A model generated the notes under the pieces. The model made no database searches. It had not been told where the DNA came from and worked only from the letters and a program-made list of their open reading frames with translations. A DNA stretch of 64,000 nucleotides from Trileptium ribeirensis (taxonomy: Eukaryota; Nematoda; Enoplea; Enoplida; Thoracostomopsidae): assembly GCA_030248225.1 (NCBI GenBank), contig JASANE010029356.1:1-64000 (forward strand). Direction: 5' to 3'. Position 1 is the stretch's first letter. Each line of letters opens with the position of its first letter. A program made the translations under genes and the position numbers. This document shows positions 34,670 to 46,500 of the stretch, one piece after another.

Positions 34670-35500
34670 ACATGACTGTCGCACTGTTCATAATGAAGTC
34701 TTGGTAATATTGGTACAGAACATAATTATGGGACGAGTTTAATTAGATGCATTAAGAAATATTCACTACTATACGGATGTAAACATTTGTAATACACACA
34801 TACAATAGATAATTTACGCACTTGTCAAACCGGACCCAAGTTTATGATATAGGTCAAATACATACATTGCAATGCAGCGCACAATAATTATACCTACCAA
34901 ATTAAATTTCAGAAAAATTTTGCCAGTAATGTCATGACTGCCTAAACATTTAGGAATATTAAAAAATTTCGGAAACATAAAATTATGTTGATTACGTAGC
35001 TGTTATCCATGTTTCAATGCTAGATTTTGTCTCTTTGTTTTTCTCTGTCCAATACAGCATTTATAGGACATTATTTATTTGGGCATCAGTGGTAGGCCAT
35101 AAACGACGAAAGGTTGTGAAAGCGGCCACCGAAAATTTGGGACGGAGATTCGGAATGATGACATCCTACCTTTGGATTCGCAAGCTGGCGCTCTATCGAA
35201 TAAAGCTATTCCTTCGACTTCACAGCGTATGTAAAGCTGCTAAAATCAACACACCCGTATTTCAGTGTGGCCTACCTCTGCCTTATTTATATACTATATG
35301 TTTTTGCATTTTGAATATATAATGTTTCATTAATCTATATAGACAATCGGCCACAGGTATTTGGCGTAGATCGCAGATTTTTTTGTAATTCTGGGTTCGG
35401 CAGTAGCAGCAGACGTTTCTAGTACGACCTCTATGTTATAGGAACATGTTTTTCATTTTGGCCTAGTGGTAGGTTCTAAACTACGAAAGGGTTGAAAACT
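34670..35500. other. No gene recognised
   Basis: AT-rich DNA. A diverged direct repeat is seen: ggtaggccataaacgacgaaaggtt (about 35090) versus ggtaggttctaaactacgaaagggtt (about 35469). The intervening 101-codon ORF (35017-35322) shows no motif. Confidence 0.4.
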
Positions 35501-35509
35501 GGGAGTAAC

Positions 35510-37500
35510 TGTTAACATAGTTGGCCTGGGCATGCAATACCCGGAGAAGCTATAACTAGATGCCTGACTTCTCCGCGGACCCTCGCCGACCGGGGAGCCT
35601 CAATCCTCCGCTGGAATTCAGATTCAAAATTCATAAGAGGATGGAATGGGCGACGGATGTGCCAAACTGGGAGAAGGAGCTGCAAAACGTGGAGGGACAC
35701 CGGTTTAGATAAAGCCAGGGTGCAGTGTTTAAGTCTAACCAGGATTGCGGAACACGATGAGCATGGCTTGTTGATTGTTTGATAATAATGATCCACAACC
35801 GGCATTTCGTCCCCAATCTCCAGGGGACCGACGGTGGACTGAAACACAATAAAGCGAGGCAGCGACGCGAGTGTCAGAGTTCAGGTAGTGCCTCCGAGAC
35901 ATGAAGGCGTCGCTTAAATGTTGCTAACGATGGTGCGTGACGACACTTCGCGGAAGATCATTCCACAGCCTGACGACGCGCAGTGCAAAGCTGTGAAGAC
36001 GAGCGTTTGTATGAGCGTGCGGTTTGATGATTTTGAATTGATGGCCTCTGAGACGGGTTTCTTCAGCAAAGTTGAAAAATCGGTGACGATCGTAGTCGAC
36101 CAAACCATGAAACAGTTTGTAAGTAAGAATAAGATCCGCTCGGAATCGCCTTGTTTCCAGTTTTTGTAGTGATAAGTATCGGAGTCGGTCGTCGTAGTCC
36201 ATGTGGTCGAGGCCGTATACCAAACTGGTTGCTCTACGCTGAACGCTTTCCAGCAAATTAATATCTCGGCGAAGATATGGCGACCAAGCTGGAGATGCGT
36301 ACTCTAGTTTAGGCCTTATTAAAGCGAGGTAAATCAGAAGGAATGTTTTTTTATCGAGACGACCAAATGATCGAGCAACAACAGATATTAATCGATGAGC
36401 CACAGAAGCAATAGCGCGGCAATGATCAGACGATTTGAGAGAAGATGACAACATAAATCCAAGATATCGTTCAGAGTCGCTGGATGGAATGACTTCACCA
36501 CGTAGTTCGTACAAGTGTAACGGGTTATTTCGGCCAAAATGAAGCACTGTACATTTCTGGACGGAAAAAGACATCAAAGAGTCAACAGCTCAAGCATGAC
36601 ACTTGTTTAAGTCTGTTTGCAGTGTGTTGCAATCCTCGTCAGGTGTAGACCTGCTGATTGTTTTGAGTAAAGAAGTGTCGTCAGCAAAAGTCCAAACATG
36701 ACTTGTGATGTCATCAGACAAATCATTTATATAAAAGATGAAAAGCAACGGGCCAAGGACCGAACCCTGCGGGACGCCACTGGTAACGGACGCAGGACGT
36801 GATGACTTTCCAGAGATGATAACTGATTGGCTGCGGTCATTCAAGAAAGCACCAACAAATCGCAAGAGGGGGCCAGTAAACCCATGGCATGACAGTTTTG
36901 CTAATAACAGGTTATGAGGTACAACATCGAAAGCTTTTCTTAGGTCTAGCAAGACTGTATCAGCACAGTCCTTGGAGTCAATACAGGATGTGATGACCTC
37001 GAAATAATCAACTAGTTGTAGTGTAGTAGAACGGCGACCCCGAAACCCAAATTGTGTAGTACTTAGTAAGTTATTTCTGGTAGCATAATTCATGACGTTG
37101 GTTTTATTATGGATTCCATGGCTTGTGAACATGTAGAGGTCAAACTAACAGGGCGGTAGTTACCAGCTTCCATTTTAGATCCTTTCTTGTAGATGGGTAC
37201 ATGTGCGAACAACCAGTCCGATGGAATGGAAGCATTGAGAAACGATTTTCGGAAAAGAGTAGATAGAGGGACTGCTAAGGCGATACGACATTTAGAGAGC
37301 AAGATGTTTGGGATTCCGTCTGGGCCTGGCGAAGACTGAGCTTTCAATTGCTTCAAAGCCTTACATGCTGTGATAGGTGAAAAATCTACCATACTAATTT
37401 CAGCAGCTGTGCGTGGTGTGAACGTTTAAACATTCGTTTGCGTCTTTTTCAGTAGCTAAAAGACATGGATATTCCTTAAATTTGATTATCAGGGCGTAAT
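35510..37500 (-). mobile_element. LINE fragment A, reverse transcriptase, 5'-truncated
   Basis: Minus-strand remnant of a non-LTR retrotransposon of the CR1/Jockey type. Going 5' to 3': QSSPGPDGIPN and SDWLFAHVPIYKKG (37090-37392); then, shifted by one frame, TTQFGFRGRRSTT, LLDLRKAFDVVPHN, SGVPQGSVLGPLLFIFYIND and the catalytic FADDTSL (36590-37132, DD at about 36677-36682); an in-frame TGA at about 36590; then the thumb and C-terminal region KLEYASPAWSPYLRRDI, ETRRFRADLILTYKLFHGLV and WNDLPRSVV (35924-36577). No endonuclease domain is present. One frameshift and one stop show it is inactive. The last 400 bp (35510-35920) is probably its 3' UTR. Confidence 0.85.
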
Positions 37501-37562
37501 GTAACATAGTGGAGATTACGTGTTGGTGGGGTGAAATCTTCAGAACGTAGTGACGCTCGCGA

Positions 37563-38000
37563 TTGGAGTATTGTTCTAGTGTTTGGCGGCCCCATTTGAA
37601 AAGAGATATCCGACTGATCGAGGCTGTGCAAAGACGTGCTTCGAAAATGCTTTGGGGTCTAGAGGATCTAAATTATGATGATCGCCTCAGTGAACTCGGT
37701 ATACAAAGCTTAGAGATACGGCGGTTTCGTGCAGATTTGATTCTTCTATACAAGATCGTGCACAATTTAATAGACTTGCCTATAGAAAAGATGTTTACTT
37801 TCGCCGGCGACGCGGGGTTACGTGGTCACTTACTCAAGTTACAATTATCTGAACAGCCTAGGTCAAATATTCGCAGAAACGCTTTCGCGTACAGGGTGAT
37901 CAATCCATGGAACAAGTTGGACGGGTCTATTGTATCGGCGTCGACCGTGGATGTCTTCAAAAGTCGACTTCATGTCTCTGGCACTCTCACAAGACAATGA
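37563..38000 (+). mobile_element. LINE fragment B, RT C-terminal region
   Basis: Plus-strand ORF of 145 codons: LEYCSSVWRPHLKRDIR, VQRRASKMLWGLEDLNYDDR, EIRRFRADLILLYKIVHNLI, then NAFAYRVINPWNKLDGSIV and FKSRLH, ending at TGA 37998-38000. This is the region after the catalytic core in CR1/Jockey-type LINEs. Related to fragment A but clearly a different subfamily and the opposite orientation. Severe 5' truncation is typical of LINE insertion. Confidence 0.85.
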
Positions 38001-38124
38001 TATTTTGCTGTTTGTGATAATTTTTTCATGCAGTACGATACGATGATAACTTACTGTCCGTGGCAATCCATGGACTCAAGGGACGAACGCCAGTAAAGAT
38101 CAAACTGGTGTGGCCCCAACCAGG

Positions 38125-40000
38125 TGCGTTAGTGGAGATTGTGTGTTGTATGGGTGGAAGCTTTTAAATTCCATCTGTGTGTATGTGTGATCGGCCATAG
38201 CTCGAGAATGACTTCGCTGAGTTTCATGATCTTGGGCTCATTCGATCCGCCATTGTCGATTTACTGTGTACTCCAACGTTTTTGATTTGCTTTCTGGTTC
38301 CGGGGTCAAAATGTGGGGGATTTTACTCCATTTTGGAACCCTTCACGGAAGCAACGTTATTTTTATATTATTTTTTGAATTTTTTCTCTTGTTGGTTTTA
38401 TTTCATAGTAGAATGATAAATGCCGATGCCTCTTTTTGTTTTTCGATTAAGGCTCCGGTTCAGGATTTATGGGGTCTGGGGTAATGCACCCTCGTGGTTC
38501 CTCGACCCAAAAATTAGAAAATTTATCCTAACATTCTGGGTGGCTGAAAAGTTTAACTTAGGGGTTTTCGGGCATAGGAAACTCATTGCCAGTGTTGGTT
38601 TTACTCTGCACTCATGGTTCCATGGGTACGGCGGTGTGGCGCCCCATGTTCTGAACAAGAGGTCAAAATGGGTGTTTTTACTCCATTTTAATACCATTGA
38701 TCGAAGCAAGGTTATTTTGTCTTAACTTTCGAATTGTTTCCTCTGGTTGTAACTTTCGAATTTTTTTCTCTGGTTGGTTTTATTTCATAGTAAAATGATA
38801 AATGCTGATGTCTATTTTTGTTTTTCAATTAAGGCTCCGGTTCGGAGTTGTGGGGTTTGAGGTATTGCACCCTTGTGGTTTCTCGACCCAAAATTCGAAC
38901 GTTTGTTCTGACGTTCTGGCCGCATAAAAAGTTTTCGTTGGGTGTTTTTGGGCATGGCAAACTCACTGCCGGTGTTGATATTGCTTTGCGATCCATGGTT
39001 CTATAGGTATGGAATATGGTGCCGCCATGGTTCATCGACCCACATTTTCTAATTTTACTGTTGCGTCCTGCTACGTTGCTGATAGCTTGCACTTGGGAGG
39101 TTTTTGGGCATTGGAAACTTATTGCCGGTGTCAGTTTTGTTCTGACTTGTGTGATGTCGACGTATGCTATCGAAAGCTGATTGGCTGTCCACTTAAAAGG
39201 CGTAGGTGTACCTATGCTTTCCTAAGTTCCGCAATGTCGATTGAGTTACGTACTAGTCTAAGTTACGTCTGTGTGTGTGATCGGTCATAACTTGGGAACG
39301 ACTTAACCGATTTTCACGACCTTAGGCTGATTTGAACAGGCATAGTTATTTAACCGTGTGCATCCCCGGGCGTTTTTTTATTTGAAATCTGGTTCCGTGG
39401 TTGTTAGAGTTCAAAATGGGTTTTTACGCCATTTTAGTAACGTTCACGGAAGCAAGGTTATATTTAACTTAACTTTCGAAGTTTTTTCTCTAGTTGATTT
39501 TATTTCATAGGATAATGATAAATGGCGATGCCTTTTTATGTTTTTCGATTAAGGCTTCGTTTCTTTAGTTATGGGGTTTGAGATATATATGGCACCCGCG
39601 CGGTTCCTCGACCCAAAATTCGAAAATTTGTTCTGTTGTCCTTGGTGGCTGAAAAGTTTCCCTTCGGGGGTTTCAAGCATGGGAAACTCATTGCCGGTGT
39701 TTTATTTGCTCTGTGATTCATGTGTACGGTGGTATGGCGCACCCATGATTCGGGGTCAGAGGCCAAAATGAGGGTTTTTACCTTATTTTAGTACCCTTCA
39801 CGGAAGCAATGTTATTTTTATCTTAACCTTCGAATTTTTCTCTGGTTGACTTTGTTTCATAGTAAAATGATATATGCCGATGCCTCTTTTTTGTTTTTCG
39901 ATTCTGGAGTTATGGGGTTTGAGGTATGGCGCCCCAATGGTTCCTCGACCCAAAATTCGTAAACTTAACCTGCGCATTGACCATACTGTTTTCTAAAGCC
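38125..40000. repeat. Modular repeat of about 355 bp, array 1
   Basis: The signature tttcatagtaaaatgataaatgccgatgcctc recurs near 38400, 38785, 39505 and 39858. Shared flanking modules also recur: cacggaagcaaggttattttt, gattaaggctccggttc, tggttcctcgacccaaaattcg and gggcatgggaaactcattgccgg. Spacing is about 355-385 bp, with one unit missing its signature. Unit start gtggagattgtgtgttg and unit end ggcgtaggtgtacctat also occur in array 2, so the arrays are copies of one composite element. No real ORF. Confidence 0.8.
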
Positions 40001-40459
40001 CTATGTCCATTCCAGATCTATCGTTATGGAACAATTAAGAAAGGGATTCGATTCACAACCAGCCCAGAAGTTGCGATTTGCGATCAGCCAGTGTCAGTTA
40101 CATGGTGATTTTTAGTTTTGAATTAGGATATGTGTTCGCAAACAATATCGTTCGCGTTCGTTCAATGTTAATGTTATGACATAAGCGAAAGAGTCCAATG
40201 TTTTGTCAGTGATTGTTCGCGAATATAATCCTATTTAATTCGAAAGCAATAAAATTTGGTTCACAAGCAATTTTGATGTTCCCGAACAAAAAGTAGCTAA
40301 TTCTTGCTTTACCAAAATAGGGTAATCAGTGTGCGAAGATTAAGGTTACTAGAGCAGTGCTTATATTATGCGAATAAATCTCAGTGACTACTTTTCAGAA
40401 AAGTACTTTAATTTTGAGTAGCTCATAGAACACATAAACCGTATAGATATATTTCGAAA
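40001..40459 (+). promoter_or_regulatory. RPS4 upstream region
   Basis: The DNA between the last repeat unit and the RPS4 ATG must contain the core promoter and 5' UTR. I see ttcgcgaa-containing words (about 40135-40220) but no clear TATA box. Pyrimidine-rich ctacttttc at about 40388-40396 could be a TOP-like transcript start, as expected for ribosomal-protein genes. That is a guess from family behaviour. Confidence 0.3.
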
Positions 40460-40540
40460 ATGGCTCGCGGACCCAAAAAACATTTGAAGCGTCTGAATGC
40501 CCCAAATCATTGGATGCTAGATAAACTAACCGGAGCTTTT
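40460..40540 (+). CDS. RPS4: RPS4 exon 1 (coding)
   Basis: Codes residues 1-27, [11 protein letters not shown] through DKLTGAF. Donor TTTT|gtaagt, phase 0. The ATG context is gaaaATGG. Confidence 0.97.
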
Positions 40541-43500
40541 GTAAGTTTAGTGTTGTATGATATTAACTAAGTTTTTTAATACGGGAGCTAAATTCAGTTT
40601 ATTGAAGGTTTATCTGTATGATTATCTAAAATGTAAACCGAAAATCGTATTGGCTCAGTGATTTTTGCTTAACTCGTACTGGGACCAATTTTATGCTAAC
40701 AGCACAATCTGCTAGTCCCGCGCTCTAATTGTGCCTGTTGGCGTCGAACGAAATCTTTCAAGTCTTTGGATACACTTCGAATTCCTGGTTGCTTACTTAT
40801 AGTTGGTTTTCACGTAATAAGCTAACATTTATTACAGAACTTATATATAACTGGGGAATAAATGGGCTGAAGTGAGTATATTTTGTTATATAAATAGGAG
40901 TTTTCTCCATGCAGTAGGTTAGCATGTGCGTATACTGGAGTGACCCTTGTGTGCTAGCATGAGTTTAAGAAATAAAATTGTTACGGGTGGAAGCCCCAAC
41001 AAGATTGCAGTAGCTAAAAATTCATATGTGTGGCCGTTCAGAAGTTCTTTGTATATAGTTTGAGGCTAACAACAGATGCAACAGCACTTTTAGGAAGATA
41101 TATATAGTGGATTGTTACATATATACCTCCGCTCTCTTGTTCGTGTGATCGCCGTAATAGCAATATTTGTTCAAAAGTGAGGGTCAATTTTTTGTACTCG
41201 TACATATTTAGTGCAGATAAATCAAAATATTTAACATCTTTCTCACACCCCTGGATTTACAGTTTGGGTAGCTTCGTATATTGGTAAATGTTTCGTAAAG
41301 GCGATCAGCTCGGCTAATGTGTCGCACCATCTTATACATTGGGAGATAAATACCAAAAACCCCGTATTTTCTTTTGTCTCGGAAAAGACAAAATATAATA
41401 TGATTAGACAAAAATATACAATGATATAATGTCGCCAATGTCGCTCGTTTGTAATATATAACTCGTGTTATATTATAAATAGATATTCGGCGTATGAACA
41501 TTTTAAAACAATAAATGACAAAATTAATACATTTTACTTTAGACATATTTTTCTTTGTCTCATGCAATTTTTTCGTTTATACCCCGAGACAAAAAATATG
41601 GGGTATAATTTTCGAGGCAAAAAAGATACATATGCCCTGTCCTGTCTCGAAAAACAGAAATACGATTTTACTAAATGCACGAGCATGTTAAAGAGTCAAT
41701 TACGGACGCACACTGGCATATATACCTGCCGCCACATCGTCGTGCAATTGTTGCTCGCTTAACATTTTCCGCGAATTTTGATGTAAATGTCATGGCTTGT
41801 GACTGTGGTAGTTGCCAGTTTCCTAGTATTACTAACCAACGGCCCTGCATTAGATATAGGCCGTATTTTGTTCTTTCCCTCTTACCAAGATAGTTCATAT
41901 TTTATTTTTTTTATTTGCACCCATTTTTTCTTTGTTGCATTGACTAGTAATATTAACGTAGAATTAAATTTGCTTAAGTATTGTCGCAACGTGACTCCAG
42001 GTGTATACAAGGCGTATTAAATTGGGTGACCAAAACCATCTTGTGGAAAGAAGATTATACAGATTGTAAAGCTCCTCTGTGAGGCTTCCAACTTAGGTTC
42101 TGCAATACAACCCGTTCAAATTATTTCAAATTTTGTTGCACAACGGAAAAAATACTGCCAAAACATGTGTTAGGTAAGCTTTCAAAGAAAAAGTTCACTG
42201 TCGTCATCGTCACTGTATTAGCTTTCTGATGATAATAACGAACAAATATGAAATCATTTATCTCCATCCTCAAGGCTTTTGCATTTTTGGTCGCATTGGC
42301 TTTAATATATTGAAAAAATTGGCCACATTAGTTAGATCCTTTAGTTTTCGTCTCTCGAGTTACCCAGAGATTTAGTACGTAGTGAAATAGTTGTTAAAAT
42401 TTAATGCATTAAATTGACCGCTAATGGCAAGTCATTACAGTATTATGTCGTTCTATGCGTGTCGGTCTTTCACGCACCAAACCATATTTTTAAATTTTCA
42501 CTGTTAATTGTCTTAGGAAGAAATGGGCGAAGTTTCATGAAAGTAGCGTAATATTTTACTCTTAAGTCAAGAATTGGTCAGTCTTAGTATGGACACAAAA
42601 ACTATGCTTTGGCGTACGGTTGTCCTAAGGAAAGTTGGCGAACGTGGAAATCGCTATATCAAATTAACGATACATTAGTAATTGATCTGTTTGTTCGTTA
42701 CTGCTTATTAGTGACCGGTTAACAGCTTTTGAGCAAGCTATATGTAAATTATAAGTGTTTTCAACGTTTAAGTATGCTAGATATTAAATGGCTATGTGTT
42801 TATTCAACAGCTAAGTGACCAGGTATTACGATCAGACTGGTATTGTACACGCTGTTTTGAAAAATTGTAGTTTGGAAAAGGAAAGTCATAACACGCAAAC
42901 GAAAGGTTAACATAACGTTTTATGGTTGCATTTACTTGTATCACCATTTATCTCCTGTTAAGTACCGTGTCTAATAAATGATCTGCTAGAATTTTGCGCA
43001 CTGTGAGCGCCATATATATGCTAACATCACGGAGTAACCAGAATTCCGGTTCTGTTCTGGTTGCGCTTCCGGCACAAGGTAAAAATCATAACGGAACCAT
43101 ATTTCCGGTTCTCGTTTTTGCTCCAGGTGTGATCTAAACATATAATCCACGGTGATAAAATTATAATACAACCAAAAATATTACCTCAGCAGATTGCCCT
43201 GTAAATTGTATGTAGGAGAAATAATTTCAGTTTGGACTTTTAATGTAGACAGTGTAGAAATTGTTCATCGTGTTTTGGTAAAACTAAGCCAGCTGGATGC
43301 TTGTAGCTGCTGTTTTACCCTTTCACAGAACAGCTTTGTATGTTAGAATTGAGCCGGTTCAACCCCTTATGCATAACAGAGTACGAGTTGTTAACAAGTA
43401 TTTAGCCCGGACCTTTTAAAGTTGAACATTATAACGCAACATAAAGAATTATGACGCTATTTTACAATCCTGCAAGCTTGGCTAATGTTAAATTGTTTCA

Positions 43501-46500
43501 ATTACCAGTTAACGGTCTTGTAAATTTTGTAAATCGGTATGCATAGGAGTAAAGTTCCATACCTGCAATGCAGCCAGACACTGCGTTCTTGGTAGTGAAC
43601 TATGTTAATTGGACATGTGTGGAGCATCTTCCCAGTTTGTCTCATTTATAGAATTCTACCTACCTTGATGCGTCGTCCGCCATTAGTCTTGGGTTATTTC
43701 ATGAGTTGAGAAGACAACACGGATGACAGAATACGCCGAAGACTAACATCGGCGAACAGTTCGATGAGCAATGCCTGTAATGTTAAGCAGGCGGCAGAAA
43801 GCGCTAAATTTGTGGTAGAGAGCCCGAGGCATGTAGTCGTTTTTTGAAGGTGGCTAGGGAGTTGGCGGTAACCACTGAGCACGGAAGATTATTCTAAATT
43901 TTCACCACATGGTGACAAAAGAAATAGCGGGCGATATTTAGTCGGGGAATAGTTGGTGATCGGAGTTTAAATGGATGTCCCAGTGTGAGAGACATTAGAA
44001 ATAGTTTGTTAATAGGTTTGTTAGGTTGTAGTTGAAATGATTGTTAAATAGTTTAAACAGCAAAATCAAATCTTGGCGCAGACGGCGTGTTGACAATTTC
44101 TGCAACCCCAAATTTTGGAGGCGCTCCTCATAACACATTTCCGACAAACCCAAAACCCTTTTTGAAGCAGACCGTTGGACCCTATCTATCATAGCATTAC
44201 CCGGGACATATAAGAACTCCATGCGTCGGAACAATATTCAAGTTTAGGTTTTATTAAACCTTTAAATAAGGGCAAAAACACTGACATAGTGAGCGGACGA
44301 AATGTACGCAATAGAGTATGTAGAGTTAAAAAAGCTGATTGAACAACATTTGTTGTCTGAACAACATTTGTTACATGAGTAAAATGTTTCAAATCAGCAT
44401 AAACAGTAACACCTAAATCGTTGACATACATAATCCACCGCAGATAGTTTTTGACCATTTATGAAGTATTTATAGTCAGGATTATTGAAACCACAGTGAA
44501 TTATTTGGAATTTATCAACGTTGAAACAAAGAAAATTATCATTAACCCATGGCACTGAGGATGTAATATCTTCCTGGAAAGTCGTAACATCATTAATATA
44601 ATTATTTCTGTCGGTACATTTCGCTGTACTAGTGTCGTCAGCAAATTTGCCGACAAAGCAGTCGACATTGTTATCAAAGTCATCAATATAAAACAAAAAT
44701 AATGTGGGTGCTAAAACCGTTCCTTGAGGGATGCCTCTTATTACTTGTTCAGCTTGTGATAAGGAGCCGCCGATGATAACTTTTTCGCTGCGACCGGTTA
44801 AAAAGTTTGTTATGTATTTAATTCCGTTCAGAACATTATAGCATATCTTAAGTTGTTGTTAGGATGGGACAAACACGATTTGTGGCACTGTCTCCTTATC
44901 CTCGAGTCTAACAAATAGTGTTGATAAACAAAGCTGAAGCTGTTATCCAAACGAACATAAAAGTTATAGCTCATGTTTTTCAGAACGTAGTGAAACGTAG
45001 TGGAGATTGTGTGTTGCAGGGGTGGAATCTTTTAAATTCCGCGTGTGTGTGATCGGCCATAACTCGAGAACGCATGAACTGATTTTCATGATCTTGGGCT
45101 CATTCGAACCGGCACAGTCGATTTACCGGCACAGTGTTTTTATTTGGGATCTGGGTCAGGGGTCAAAATGTGGGTTTTTTGGTCCCATTTTACCCCAGTT
45201 TAGTACCCTTCACGGAAGCAAGGTTATTTTTATCTTAACTATCGAATTTTTTTCTCTGGATGATTTTATTTCATAGTAAAATGATAAATGCCGAATCCTC
45301 TTTTTTGTTCTTTGATTAAGGCTCCGGTTCTGGATTTATGGGGTATGAGGTACGGGGGTATGGCTCCCCAATGGTTCCTCGACCCAAAATTTGAAAATTT
45401 GTTTTGACGTCTTGGGCGGCTGATAAGTTTTACCTGGAGTTTTCGGGCATGGGAAACTCATTACCGATGCCGGTTTTGCTCTGCGACCCATGGGTACGGT
45501 GGTATGACATCCCATGGTTCGCGGTCAGAAGTGAAAATGAGGGGTTTTTAGTAACCCTCACTGAAGCAAGGTTATTTTTATCTTAACATTCTAATTTCTT
45601 TCTCTTGTTGCTTTTATTTCATAGTAAAATGATAAATACCGATGCCTCTTTTTGTTTTTCGATTAATGCTCCGCTTTTGGAGCTATTGGGTTTGAGGTAT
45701 GGCACCCTCAAATTTGTTCTGACGTCCCGGGCGGCTGAAAAGTTTCACTTGGGGGTTTTCATGCATGGGAAACTTATTGCCGGTGCTGGTTTTGCTCTGC
45801 GACCCATGGTTCCATATATAGCATCGATGAATGCTATCGAGAGCTGTTTTGATGTGCACACAAAAGGCGTAGGTGTACCTATACTTCAATACGTTCTGCA
45901 ATCTCGATAGAGTTACTAGTAATATGAGGCCTTTGCTTTGAGATATAACGAAAAACGCATTTTCCTCTATCACAAAAACTGAGTTGATACCCTATTTAAA
46001 GGGTGTACCACATCCCCATACCAGGGAGTAATCGGAATTCTGGTTCCGACGAAAATAGTGTTCCGGTTGCGGTTCCGGCAAAAAGCAAAAACCATACCGG
46101 AACCGGAATTCCGGTTTAAAAAATTTGTTTCAAGTTTTTCACATTTTTGCTTCATATGTTGTCCAAACATATAATATATACACAATGATCTACTTCCAAG
46201 ACAACTAAACAAAAGAAAAAATTATATAACTCAGCAAACTGCCATGTGAAATGTATGTAGGAAACAATTTCAGTAGGAATTGCTTATCTGGATTCTGCAG
46301 GAATTTGTTAATAAAACAAAGCCAAGTCGATGCTTGTAGCATCTATTTTACCCATTCAGAAGTCCGCGGTGTATATTGAATTAAACCGATTCAACTCGGT
46401 TGCACATTATGGATTATCTAGAAGTACTTAGCTGTAAGCTTGGCTAACAAATTGCGTCAAGCACCAGCCACTGCGCTTGTAAACTTTGTAAATCAGTTGA

